NCBI GenBank assembly: GCA_013400975.1
Contig: WBMZ01009469.1
Coordinates: forward strand, 27,658 to 91,657
Reading direction: 5' to 3'
From: Atrichornis clamosus
Lineage: Eukaryota > Chordata > Aves > Passeriformes > Menuridae
Length of the DNA: 64,000 nucleotides
In this document: positions 1 through 12,800 of the stretch, one piece after another
Layout of the letters: the number at the start of each line of letters is the position of its first letter
Numbering within the stretch: the stretch's first letter is position 1
Notes under the pieces: generated by a model
What the model was told of the DNA's origin: nothing
The model's input: the letters and a program-made list of their open reading frames with translations, nothing else
Database searches by the model: none
Program-made: the position numbers and the translations under genes

Positions 1-3000
1 TGATTTATCTCATTGCTGTGTTTGCTTCAGCCCCATCACCCCCAACTTAATGTCAATTTGCGTGCAGAGAACATCTTATTATCATTCTTTCAGCACTCAT
101 TCAATGTATTTAATCAAGAAAAACATTTAGAAGTGTAAACTTTCCAGTATCCAGTGCTCCTTCTGTGTATAGGGAAATCAACTCTGTTACCTGTCAGTGA
201 GGAGGAAGAGGGAAGGTCATAAGCAGCTGAAAAATGTATAGAGGGAATTCTCAGCTGGTGTAAGCTTGGCTTTCTCCTGTATTTTTTAAACTTATTTTTA
301 AATAAATAATGAGGTCTCAGCTATGGTCCAAGAAACTCATCTTTATAAACAAATCTGTTTTCCACTTGGAATGCACACTAGAGAAATCAAATGGTGTCTG
401 ATTAAGCTGGAGTGTACAATATTTTTAGAGTAGACAAGACATAAAAAGCTGGAGTGGGAATGCAGAAATTTGTGCTGTTGAAGATGTAATTATCACCCGA
501 GCATATGGAACCTCATCTGCACTAGACATTAGATGGTGTTGTAACCCAGGTGGCTGATCAGAGCCTAAGTTTCCAAGAGTTTATATATTTATAAAATACA
601 TCACATAAAATCACTGAACATTATAAGTAAAGAAATAGTGAATTAATTCCGACAAAAGCCTTGCTGTTACGCTGGATAGGCCATTTCCCACCCCATCCTC
701 AGAGCTCTGCACCACGGAACCAGGCAGTCAAAACCCAGCCCTGAGCCTCTGCCTCCAGATGGCTTTCCATTGCCTCAAGTGGATTTAAAGAGTTCTTCTG
801 AGAAAATGGAAAAGTAGTACATGCCTGACTCATAGCAAGAGCTTTCCAGAAATGGCCAACACCTCTGTTATGGAAAAATTCACATTCCAGGAGGAGATCA
901 TATAAAAAACTTTGACAGGACTTTATCCAGCTGAGATAAACTAACTCATGCAATTGGGTGAAAGTACTACAGATTTATACCACTTGTTTAAAATAACATT
1001 TTATTTAAGTTGTTGTATATTATTTCACACTTATCTCACTTCTGTTCATCCTACCTTTAGCAATTTCTCCTATTTGTGGGTTTGATTTTACACTTACTGA
1101 AAATCAGACATTTGAATTTGCATCTAGACGACTGGAGCAGCATTTCCTTGGGTTTCTAAGGCAAATATCTAACTACCTAATTTCACATAGCACTTTGCAC
1201 AAAGATCTGACTCATCTTGAGATTCAGATGAATGAAGGAGTTTTAACACACCTTGGAGCTGGGTCACACATAAACTCAGGAGAAACTTGCCAGTTATACC
1301 GGAAGCCCCTAAAGTGACTGAAATGTGTTCCCAGTGCATATTTCTTTTCAAAGATGGTTGTTCAACATTGAACTGGGGGTCACATTTGAACCTCTGAGTT
1401 ATTGGGCACATCTGCTGTCAAATCTGAAGAGGGGAGGGATCCTGTGATACGTGCTGGGCAGAGAGTTATTTTAGTAACACCTATGAAATGCAACCCTCAA
1501 AAATCCAGTTCATGGCTGCCAAGTTTTCTCTTCTGCTCCATTCTGTTGAGGACCACATCACCTTTATGGGGTTGTGTTGGACACCTTCACCCCAAAGGCA
1601 GGGCCGAACCTGGCTCAGCTCAGGAGGGGAAGATGTGGACCTTCCGCAGGTTTGAAAGACCTGGAAACAAACGGGGCATGTAGTGCAGGAAAACTTGCTT
1701 TTCCATGGTGACCTTCATGGTTATTCCCCCCTTAAGTGCCTGCTCTCCTGCCTGCTCTGCAAGGCAGGTCACTGTACCTCATATTGGTTCACATGAAACT
1801 AATGAAATCACAGCATAATATTTTCCATACCTCATATTGTGTCCTTGCTGCAGTGACTTACATGTTGCTTGTAAAATATTTGCTCCGTCTGTTTAAAGGG
1901 GAGGACTGGGGCTGGAGAGAGAGTCCCTTTCACTGCCTGATTTATATGTCAAATATAAAACTAAAATGAAACATGTGGCTGATTGCCTACAAAGTTTTAT
2001 GTCAGGTGTAGAAGTCAGTGGCCCCACTCATAAATCACGCTGCTCATTTGCAACTGTTGCAACAGATTTATACGATTTATAACTGGGTTATTGAGCTATG
2101 TCATCAGTGCAAACATTTTCTTATTAATAAAAGTATTGCTAAATTGAGAGATGGTTTGTAAAGCAATTGGCCATAGCTTTTTTGATGGGAGGAGGGAGAC
2201 ACCTGATTGTTTGCAATCTATTAAAACAAAATGCTTGTGAAAAGTCTTGGGCCCCTCCCTGAGCTCCAAGAGCTTTATTTCTTCTCTAGGGGCCTGCAAA
2301 ACAAGCTCCTTATTCATAACTGCGAGATGAAGCTGTGAGGATGATGTTCCCGCTGGTGATTCATGTGATTTACTCAGAATGTTTGATTCATCCGTGAAGA
2401 AAAACAACCTCTGGCTGAGGGACAGATGCTTATGGGGATTTGACATTTGATTTTAGCTGGGTTATACAGGGTTATGAACAGGGACGTTTTTTCTCTATGT
2501 AACAACTTTCCCCAGAGCAGGAAACCAAACTAATGCCCTAAAATTTTGCCTCCGGTCTGTATTTGCAAAGGAGAGGGGGCATTTCTGTGAGGTTTCAGCT
2601 GGACTCTGTCTCCTGAAATTCGTCTTCTAAAGGTTTGCATTATGTTGGAGTTTGTCTCTTATCATTATAAATGATTACAAAAGACCCGGATCTACAGTCA
2701 TTTGTAACTCTATTAAAGGAAGCTTTTAAGAAAACGTCCCCCAAAGACTATATTTGAATCTTATTTAATTATCATTATTTATAAAATACGAGAAAAGCCC
2801 TCCCCTACTGGTCTCTGTCAGATCATTAAAAGCAAAACTCGATTCAAATTTCATTGTAGCAGCAACTTGATCTGTACAGCAAAGGAGGAAACAAAACTCT
2901 GCCCTTCATGAGTTTCTGTGTGAAGGTTATGAAAAAATCTCAGCACCTGTGTTAAAACCAGTCAAAAGTGACCATATTTTTAAAATGGAAATTTTTAATT

Positions 3001-3227
3001 GGTTTTAATGAATTTATTATTTTTATATCAAAATTATTTGTTTATGTCTTTATTTGGCTGGGTATATACACAGGGCTGGGGAGGGAAGTGAGGATGCACA
3101 GATATTGGTGTTTCACAGGGGAAACCCAGGGTTTAGAAACTTGGTGGAAGTTGTATGTGAGGTCTGTGGCTGTGCAATGACTTTTGGGGACAGATCACTT
3201 GTGTTTCTTCTTTGAATGACCCACTCT
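1..3227. other. Intergenic or intronic DNA, no gene seen
   Basis: I see no coding region with a recognisable domain here. The open frames are short, lie on both strands and overlap at random. The sequence is AT-rich in places. The stretch from about 2640 to 2900 is free of recognised repeats and has the look of a conserved non-coding element, but this is inference only. Confidence 0.6.
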
Positions 3228-3318
3228 TCATAGAGTCACAGAATGGTTTGGGTTGGAAAGGACCTTAAAGAATATTTACTTCTAACCTTGCACTAGACCA
3301 GGTTCCTCAAAGCCCAGC
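3228..3318 (-). mobile_element. CR1 LINE, 3'-end fragment
   Basis: The + strand shows the complement of the avian CR1 3' end: an 'agtcacagaatggtttggg' block, then 'ttggaaaggaccttaaag', then 'gcactagaccaggttcctc'. The last block is the complement of the CR1 stretch that normally lies a little upstream of the terminus. The usual segment between them (complement of 'gtccctgcccatggcagg') is missing, so the copy is both 5'-truncated and internally deleted. It lies on the minus strand and has no coding capacity. Confidence 0.88.
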
Positions 3319-6300
3319 CCTGCTCATTTTCTGCCTCCTTCGAAGCAGAAGAGGAACAAAGACCAAAAATCTTCACAGCTGAGCCTGGGTCTGGGTGTTT
3401 GGTGCTTTGAAGGCTGGACACATGTAACATTGTCAGTGATGGTGTTGGATGCAGCCCAGCAACGAGGATGTGCTTGAATTGATCTAAAGCAAGCAGGGCC
3501 CAAACACGGGGCTTAAAGTTAAGAAGGTGCACAGGTGTTTTGTTGCATCTGGGTTGGAGAGAGGAAAAGCAAAAGCTGGTCGGGAAGATACAGAGGGAAA
3601 TACGATCCTAATGCTCCTGTTGGTTACATTTGTTGCCATGAGCAAGGCCAGGTTGGAAGTTTGCCCAGGTAAAGGGAATGAGTACCCTGATTCTATGCTG
3701 CTCTGGAGATAGGTTAGGCAAGATATGGTAGAACCATGAATCTTAACACAGTGCCCATCATTCATTAATTTCAACTCAATTTTAACAGCAATTGCCTTCC
3801 CCAGCCACGCACTATTGTCTTATGTGCTTCATTGTTTGTAAAACAACCTAGGAAACTTAACTTTATATAAAGTAAGGGAAAAAAAAAAAGAAAAAGAAAA
3901 AGCATTCCTACCAGATCTTTCCTCTTCCATTTGGCAAACTTTGCTTTTCCACCTCCGTGTTTCCTATGGATCTGCAGCCAGCATGACTTTCCAGCTTGTT
4001 GATTTCCTTGTGCCATAATTTTTAGAATTGCCATAAATATCAGCTCTGCTCTGGGGAGTAAGGGCAATTCATCCTGCCCTCTTTGCTGGCTGCCTGTCCT
4101 TCTGCTAGAGCAGAGTGAACTCTGGCCAGAGGAGGATCCACATCCTGCAGTCTCTTTGCTGACTATAGATAAGGATGGTTTTAATAAAATGCTGGGCACT
4201 TTCATTTTTACCATTTCTGAGTGTCTGTTGCTGAGTTTGTGCTGGTGAGAAGATGTACTCGTGCCTGCCGGGAGGGAGGAGGGCACAGAGCTCTCCAACA
4301 CATGGACAGCAGAGAAGGCAATGGAAGTCCTCTCTCATCCTGCCACAAACTGTTAAGGCCCTTGGTATTGATTGCTAAGTGTTCATTTGCTCTTCTTTGT
4401 GTTAGCAGAGAGTCCTCGGGAGGAAGGATTTGAGCCTTTTGGGAGAGGTGTAATTTCCCTTTGCCTTCCTGGTGAATCCATCTATCAGCTGCTGGTGTGA
4501 TGTGTGAGCATCCTCGCTTTAAATGATTTGCCACAGGTGGAAGACGTGAATGGTTTTAACTGATTTTAGCTGACAAAGTCAATTTTCTTGTAGCTGTTTG
4601 GGAAAAGGTAGTATGTTATATGTGGACATAGACTGAGTAATAAAAAGATCAATCCAAAACAGAAGGTAAATGCTCCTGGCATCTTCAGGAGCTTTGGAAT
4701 GTGGGTCTTCATTGCAGAAAGTGTTACCTGAAATATGTGCACAGGCTGATGGGGCTGCAGCTTGCAGACTGCACTGTTGCCCACTCTCCAAACAGGGGGA
4801 TCATAGATCCAGACTCCCTTTTGTGCCCCTTGCCTCTGGTCTCTGTCCTCGGGCACATTGCCATTTCTGATGAGAAAGCAAGATGTAAGCACACAAATAT
4901 TTTTAAACAAACTCCCCATTTCTTCTTTTCTGAAAAGGTTTATGTCAAAGAATTATGGAAAATTAGGCCAAATAGCAAATAGTTAGGAGCCAGATTTGCC
5001 TTTTTTCTTCATTTTTTCCTTCAGTAGAAGCAAGACATATGGATAGAGCAGTGTTGCCATGAGTCTGATGATGGACTGCATGGGGAAGGACCATGCTGCT
5101 GAGTCCATGAGATCCTAAGAAGTTGTAAGTTAATGATAAATGCCCTGGAGGATCTTAGCAACTCTTCACTCAAATTTTGAATGGCCAAGGACCATTTCTG
5201 TTTACTATTTCTCATGGTCTCTCTGAACACCAATGTCATGACTCCAAAATGCTCCTTCCAGTGGCTTCTACACTGCTCCCGAGTCTATGTGCTTGCTGTG
5301 AACGTCCACACTAAAGCCATCCCTAAAAAGCACAAAATTCTCATTTTATATTGTTCCCATCCACAGGACGTGCCAGGAATAAGAAGTGAAGGCCCCGTGG
5401 TGATGTTCAGGTGTGGAGCATCTCTCCATCAGGAGGCTGGGGAGGACTGGGGCAGAGGAGGGATGTGCTGGAGGTGAGACACAGCAAAAGGTGTAAGGAA
5501 GGGTGGCAACCCCCATCCCTAAGGCAATTTAAACAGTAACACAATGAAGTGACAATTTATGACCCAGTTAAACTCTGTCTCGCACCTTGTGTGGTCCTCT
5601 GCTGCCAGACCCTGCTGGAGCAGAATTCCCCACTCTCATTGTTCACAGCTTCCCAGGGCAAGAGCACAGATTTATTGGGGGGGAAATTGCCTTTTAACCT
5701 GGCTGGCATCCGCTCTAGGCCTTCCAAGGTTTTGGAGCACTGTTGCTCCAGCGAGATGGGTTCAGTATCAATTTCATTTTTATATATTTTATTAGAGTTG
5801 TTAAATAAACTAACCTAAACCTAAGAAAACATCACTGAAGCTAAGCTTTTATTAATAAAATACTGAACTAACCCAACAATAGAATACTTGAACTACCAAA
5901 TGGACTGGCCAGGACAAGACAGTTTCAGTGCTGGGCTGGAGCTGAATTATCAGTTGTGCTGACAGTTGTGCTGACCCTTTTGTAAGGGTTAAGAGGGATT
6001 CAAAGTGGCTAATTAAAAATGGTTAGTCTGGAATTTTATCACTGTCATTCAAATGCATGATAAAAAAATCTGATTAAATAGCTTAAATATCCCTTGTCCA
6101 AACCACAACATTTCCATGTCCTTATATTTCAGTTCTCATGTTCAGCTTCAACTTTCTCTACTCTCTCTCCTAGAAGAGATATCATAATTCAGACACTAAT
6201 GGAACATTATATGACAGGTGGCTCAGAATTTTTATTTATGTGATTTTAATAACAGCTCAACATTTGTGAACTTCTAAACAGAGGACATGTTTCACCAAGT

Positions 6301-7349
6301 GCCTTCGTCGATTTTGTTTGGAATGTTGGATCTGGAGGACTTTTATATCTGACCTTTTCCCGTGGCAGTTTATGAGTGCACCCGGAGTGCACTGACATCC
6401 TGAAGCTAAATGGGATCAGAGGACAATTTGGGCAGGAGTTCTGGTGAGTTCTTGGCAGAATTTGGTGAAGTTTTGGGATGTATCTAGTACACTGGAGCCC
6501 TGTAGCTTGGTCCAGTCAAATATGAATTAGGTCACTGTTGGTCATCACTAAGTAGGAAAAGTCCTTCACATGCCAAGAGTTTTTAAAACATTTAGCAATT
6601 TGCATAGCAGAAATGACTGCTAGGTTTCCCTCCTAGTAAATAAACAAATAAACAATGAAACACAATATCTTAGGACATCAGGTCACTTTGGAGTAATTTT
6701 CCATGGCCTTATTTGAGTTACTACATTTTCTGAGAAGTTGTTATGACCTTCTCCAGGCAGGATGAATAGGAAAATCCCAGCCTAGGTGGATCAGATGCCC
6801 AAACACCCATCATTCAGCAAAATCAAAATAAATTCACAGAGGCAGGAAATCTCGGCATCATCCTTCTGTCCCTTGCCTCTGGGAGCTGACAAAAAGGCTG
6901 ATTCTTTGTGGTGACGGGGTAATTTTAACAACCTCCCTGTTTCTGGGCAGCTTGTGGTCAGTGAAGTACATCCCAGTGGTGCAGTGCTGCCACAAGAATG
7001 ACCAAGACTAGGCTTACTTGAAATATAACCTTTAAAATTATCAAGTATAGGGAAAAAAACCCGTGTCCAAAGAAAAACAAAGTTCTGGAAGCAAGCACTC
7101 AGATTAGGTGCCTAACTATCATGAGCTTAATTAGGATCTGTAATTTATTACAGCTTGACACTACTAAGAGCTGTTCAGAGCAGCACCCAGCTGCTGCATC
7201 ATTTTTCAGTTTCTCCCTCACCCAGGCACCACGTATGGGACCTGCAATGATCTGGAGATCTAGGTGGGACATCTAGGGTTGGTCAGACCTCCTGGGACCG
7301 GGAAGGTGACCTGAGGCTGGACAAAACAAATAGAAACAGGGCTATGGAG
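3319..7349. other. Intergenic or intronic DNA, no gene seen
   Basis: No recognisable exon or RNA gene. The longest frame (minus strand, 3771-4301) is low-complexity and has no family resemblance I can see. There is an A-rich run near 3880-3900 and a perfect 12-bp tandem duplication at 5951-5974. Otherwise I see nothing specific. Confidence 0.55.
5951..5974. repeat. Perfect 12-bp tandem duplication
   Basis: The 12-mer cagttgtgctga occurs twice with no spacer and no mismatch. It is most simply a slippage duplication. Confidence 0.9.
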
Positions 7350-7650
7350 AACCTGTCACGTGGGATGGGATGTCTTGATTTGGCTTGTTTAGTTTAGCAA
7401 AACAAAAGCTCAAGGGAGGATGTGACGACTGTCCATAAATATACCAGGGAGAGAAAAGAGTTATTGCAGCCTAGGGACAATGCTGGCACAAGAACAAATG
7501 GGCATGAAGTGGCTGTGAATAAATCTAGGTTAGAAATTGGGAAGATTGTAAGCAATTAGGGTAATGAACTCCCTCCTAACCAGGAGGGAAGAAAACAGGT
7601 GTTGGTAGGAGATGGAGTGTGGTGGATTTATGGGAGGATTTTCATGCTGG
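7350..7650 (+). mobile_element. Ancient CR1 (CR1-L-like) LINE fragment
   Basis: The sense strand carries a diverged match to the 3' part of old CR1-L-type elements known from birds, turtles and crocodilians. The order of blocks is preserved: 'gatgtgacgactgtccata', then 'ataccagggagagaaaagag', then 'gacaatgctggcacaagaac', then 'aaatgggcatgaagtggctg', then a 'gaataaatctaggttagaaat' type block. The avian terminal 'ttctatga' motif is absent, which agrees with an older subfamily. No open frame survives. The boundaries are approximate because the match fades at both ends. Confidence 0.72.
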
Positions 7651-9819
7651 TTTTGCTTAGGATTGCAAGTGTCAGCAACACAGGAGGTCCTCCCAGTCCT
7701 GTGTCCTGATGCTCAGTGGTTGGGAAGCTGCTAGTGGTGCAGGTGCTAGGCTGAAAGGAAGTGCAGGTATTTATTTCACAGATTTTTCAAAGCCAAACCA
7801 GAATCTAATACCCAACTACTGTGACCTCTCCCCAACACAGGAGATGCCTGTTTCAAAATCAGTGTTTCTGTCACAACCACATCCTTACTTCTGGAAAATA
7901 TTCAAAATCATGGGGAATTCAGATGCCTTTGAGATCCTGTTCCTCAGGATGCACACACAAATCAGGCTGTACTCTGAGGGACAGCCCTGAGCAAGCACCT
8001 CTGCTCTGTAATGGTCTTTGTAACGTCTGCTGTGATGTCTCCTACAAAATATAAAGACTCTGGGACTGAGACAGGGTGAACAAACACTTTCTGGTGTATC
8101 TTCTGCTGGCATTCATCAGTTCAGATAGTGCTGCCAGGATCTTGCTGAGCAGTGGGATCACAAGAGCCAGTTTTAGGAACACAATGACAAACACTTCCCA
8201 CTCCTGCCTGCTGCACTGGAGGAGGGGTTAAGGTCTGGTATTTCCTCCAGCTTGTTCTGCCATGGCTCTGCACAGCAGCTAAAGGAGGGACAGGCTGGGG
8301 AGAAACAAATGAGGTGGATATTTTTTCCAGGTGATTTATCAGGCACTGTTTTTTGCAGTGGAGGGCTGTTTCTGACTGCTCTGGCCATGACTCATGGGGA
8401 TGGGCTGCAGTCAGCACGGTGATGGTTTTGTCACTGCAAATGGGGAGGTCAGGGAACCACTCAGACTTTTTTCATTCTTCCAGTCCCAGAGATGAGACAG
8501 GGCTGAAGCATGGGAGGTGTAGTGTAGATTTAGGAAACCATGGAGGTGTTGACCAGATTTGGATTCTCTTACATGTCAGGAGCATGCGAACCCTCTAGGA
8601 ATCTCTTTGACGATGGCTTTTGCCCCTCAGTTTCATCCTGCAGCTTGGCCACCTGTCAGACTGCAACCCCAATCGTTCCTGTGCTGCGTGAGGACGTCAC
8701 GGTTGGACTCAATACTGATGTGGTAACAGCCTGAACAGGGCCATGGCTGCAGATCAAGCACCTTCTGGCCTAAACAACCGAGGCAATGGCTGCACTCAGC
8801 TCGTGGACCTGGACAGAGCTGGGATTTTTCTATGCATTCTGGCTGAGGATTAGATTTTCATTGTTTTCTATGTGTCCTTACACAGAAAGCTGAGAGGAGG
8901 ATGCTGGCCTCGTGTATTTCTTGAAGACAGAGAGATAAGACACAGTGTCCTGTGCTAGTCATGCCTGTTTCCCATCTGTTTCCTTTTGAGCTCCATAGAG
9001 AAGGCTGTGTAGTGCTGAGGGAGATGCTGGAATACAGCTTGGAGCAGACATATTGTGGACAGGTGGGAAAAAATGCCCCACATGATGACAGGAAGGTCAG
9101 GAGTGCATTGTGCCTGTGCCTTGAAATGTGCTGAAACAAAACAAAAAAAGAGATGTATTTCTGAATACCATGGGAGGATGTCAAGTTTTAGAAGTGTTAG
9201 ATAGCACTTTGATGATATTTTTTCCATATGAGTTGCACAAAATTAATGTATTAGAGTTGATAAAAAAAAAGAAAATGCTCTGAATAAAAAAAAAAGTTTA
9301 AAAAGCATATAAGTAAGGTTTTTGTGGGTCTGACACTGGAACATAGCCATTGCAGCCACATGGTTTAATCATAGTATTGAAGCCATGATCAAACTATTTT
9401 GACTAAAACTCTTGATCTCATCAGAGTGTTCTCTCTATTTTCCAGGAAGCTGGAAGAGCAGAAAATAGTCTGCCTAACAGCAAGACCTTCACCACTCTTA
9501 ATTGTACATTTGCAAAATTACTTTTTTTGATTCCCTGGACATGCTCCAGGAAATGCTGTCCTGAAAGCCATTTCTTGGAAGGGCTGTGGTTTTCCCAACT
9601 CCTGTTCTCCCAGCTTCAGCCAGAGACCTAGGTCACCCTCTTTGCAGGTGATGGTTCTCCTGTTTGTGTCAGCCAAATTGTGGAAGATGCTGAACAGGCT
9701 CAATCCACAACTGCTTCTGTTCCCAGCTCTGATCTTAAGGCCAAGTATGATGGAGAGATTGTATTTCTCCAGCTTGTGAATGGTCTTCCCATTTTTTTCC
9801 TTGTACTCTGAGGTTTGTT

Positions 9820-9845
9820 TTAGGATATTAATTTAGGATATTAAT
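9820..9845. repeat. Perfect 13-bp tandem duplication
   Basis: The 13-mer ttaggatattaat is repeated twice with no spacer and no mismatch. It is probably a replication-slippage event. No function is implied. Confidence 0.9.
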
Positions 9846-12800
9846 AAGCTTTTCAAATCTCTTTCTACAATGAATTCTCACTATAGAGAAGAAGCAGGGC
9901 AAGCAAAGGCAGTGCTCTGAAGGGAGGCGCATGCAAGCACAGGGGGAAAGGGCAGCTGGAAAGCTTACATGACCTCAGTGCTTGTTGAGCTTAACATGAA
10001 GTTCCCCTTGCCCACAAGAATTTATATGGCGAGGAGAGATCGTGCCAGAATAACCTGGGGCAAAGACAAACACCCAAGTGCAAAAGCCAGTGCCAAGCCA
10101 AGCAGTGTGGGGTAGCAGTCAAGCACTTTCCAGCAGGGAGAGCAGCGGGAGTCTGTCCACAGCAACCCAGCAAGAGCAAACTCTCCACAAAGCAGAGTAA
10201 CCTGTGATCCAAGGAGGCTTAACTACAGCCAGTTGACCTGGGTGGAAAGCAGGTTGTGTGCACAAGGCATTTTAGCATAAACTAGCCAAAGAAGTTGTTG
10301 CTATTACTTCCTAGGATCCTTCACAGTGAGGTGGTAGTTGAATAACTCGGCAAAAGCCCCAACTCTTCTCACAAAACAGAAATCAACTGTCACTGGACAT
10401 TAATGGGGTGAGAAAAGTAATTAGGTCTAATTTCAAATGTCTAAGCCAATTAAATAACAGAGTGAGAAAAGTTCTGTAATTTAGCTCTGCTCATCAAAAA
10501 TAAAACTGTCAAATTGTCCACATTTCCAAATCTCATGCTGACTTCTTGGACGGCTTTGGGAGGGCTTGTTTGGGAAATACGCAAATTGTGCAGAAGGTGT
10601 CAAGACCGAGTGCACCTTATGTTTTTCTGGTTCATAAAACTTGGATCTTTTAGGTTTAAATGTTTCAAATCTCAGCTCTGCCCTCAGACTTTTCCAAGAA
10701 ACCAAGGAGAGCCTGGCCAAACCAGGAGCTGTCAGTGGATCTGAGAAGAAGCCTTCAATTAATCCATATGCTCTCCAAAAGGCAGGTGTGTGTGCTCAGC
10801 CTGCCAGGTGGCAGAGCCCGCGTAACCACTTGTCCTTGAGCCAAATGATGCAATAAAGGTGTTTGCAACTGCAGAGCCAGGTCCTGGTTGTGAGTGTGTC
10901 AACTCCACGTGCAGGTGTGGTACTGAATTTGGTAGAGGCATGCGGGAGTCAAGCTCACATAGCTAAGGCTGGAAGGTGGCTCCCAGACTGCATCCCTCCC
11001 TGATGGCCGTGCTGGAGCTGGGCCAGCCCTGCTGCAGTCTCAAATATCGTGCTGGCTGGACAGACACCGCTGCTTTCTCATGCTGTGTCTGCAGGGAAAC
11101 ACCCTGGACAGCCCAGAAGTAACTATTGCAAGAGACACGGCCCAAGGTGCAAAGCTGCACTGGGAAGTGCGGAAAGCCTGGAGGCTGAGTGTGGGAAAGA
11201 CGTGTGGTGCCTGTAGCCTCTGAAGAGACACAGCCAGCAGCGCACGGGGCTCTGTCACCCTGAAGGACTGACAGGCTGGATGGCTAACAGGGGATGTCAG
11301 TGTAAGCTTGGACCCGGGCTCTGATCCACAGCTTTTGGCCCAGCACAAGACCCACGCTCAGGGCAGATCCACCTGGAACTCGTGAAGCCAAGGAAGGTGG
11401 GGTCATCCAGAGGCAATGGACTCAGGCATTGCCTGGCATCTGCCTGCTGGGCAATGAATGAAGGCAACCACACAACTGTCACATTCACCCCTGAGGGCTC
11501 ATTGGATGAAGGCAACTTATAGCCACGGTTTACCTGTTCTGGATTTGAATTGGTGGCCCAGGGATGAAAGGCTTTCTGTCCTAGTGCCAGTGCTTTGACT
11601 TGCTCTGCTGTAACAATAAATATCCCCCAAATCCCTTGGAGCTCCCAGCAATTACAGCCTTAAAATAAACTTATAGCATAGGCAAGTGATTACCGTATGT
11701 TTCTTATTGTTTCCCCTCTGGGAGCCGTGTATCCCTCAGGAAATGACTTTCTAATTACGGGAGAAGAAGGGAAGTAACCACAGTGTGGGAAAGCTAAATT
11801 AATGCAAGCTTCTAGGTGCACTCCGACCACCCCGTACAGAGCTGAGGAATGATTAAATGTGCGTGGACTGAGGGTTTTAGCCTTGTCTTATCTTGGGAGA
11901 TGGCTACACCAGCTGTGGCAGAAGAGATGTGAGTGGAGGAAGACAGGATAGAAATAAAGATGCTATTGAAGACCCCAGGAAAAAGTTGCCCAGAGCAGCA
12001 CACAGGAATGCTTCAGCCTGCAAACCCCAGACTGTGTGAGGTTCCTGGCACCATCCTGTGCTGGAACTGAGCTACTAATGCTTCAGGGGGGTTAAGGAAA
12101 TAGAGGTGCATCCTCTATCCACTTGAGGTGATCACCCAGCTCATTTCAGAGTCCATTACTTCTTTTAAACACACATTTTTAAGGAGTGAATCCTGTTCAA
12201 GCCAGTGCACTACCCCTTCATGGAAAGCTGAGGCTGAAACACTCTTTGGGCACTGAATGGCTCAAAGAGTGCAAGATCAGTGAGGCTGGAAAGAGCCTTT
12301 TGGTCATAAACACGTGTGATGGTTCATCATGCCAGCTGGAATCCCCAGGGCTGGCTTTGTTTCTGTGAGTGCAAGAGGAAGTCCTCTCCATCCCTTGCTT
12401 GTATGTGTTTCACTTCCCACAGTGCATACCATTTATAAAGCTTGGGAATGCAAGTTGTCCCTTGGAAAATATCTCACATCTCATCCATGAAACAGTGGTA
12501 TCCAGAGTAGAAAAATGGTTACAAATACTCTCAGTCCCTCTGGAATTCAACGTCAGGGTCTACACCCACATTCAGGTGCTGTCCTCATGTCTGTTGCTGC
12601 TGAAGACCAAAACCTTCAAGCTGCATCTTTCTGGGCAAGATGAGGGTCGTCCTTGTTCAGAAACTGCCTCCCTTGGTTTCAACTGCTTTGTTCTGGTGGA
12701 AGGTACATCAGCACATGAAGAAATGTGCCCTGAGGTGGAAGCCAAAACATGGATGTCATATACCAAAACACCCATACTGTAGTTTGCATGTTTGCCATGT

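Noticed and set aside
3771..4301. 176-codon minus-strand frame
   Set aside because: Low-complexity stretches (Phe/Leu and Lys runs), no domain, and several competing frames overlap it.
8693..8700. CRE-like GACGTCAC
   Set aside because: A single 8-mer far from any promoter-like sequence.
12369..12782. 137-codon forward frame
   Set aside because: No domain, no splice-site support, and reverse frames are open over the same bases.
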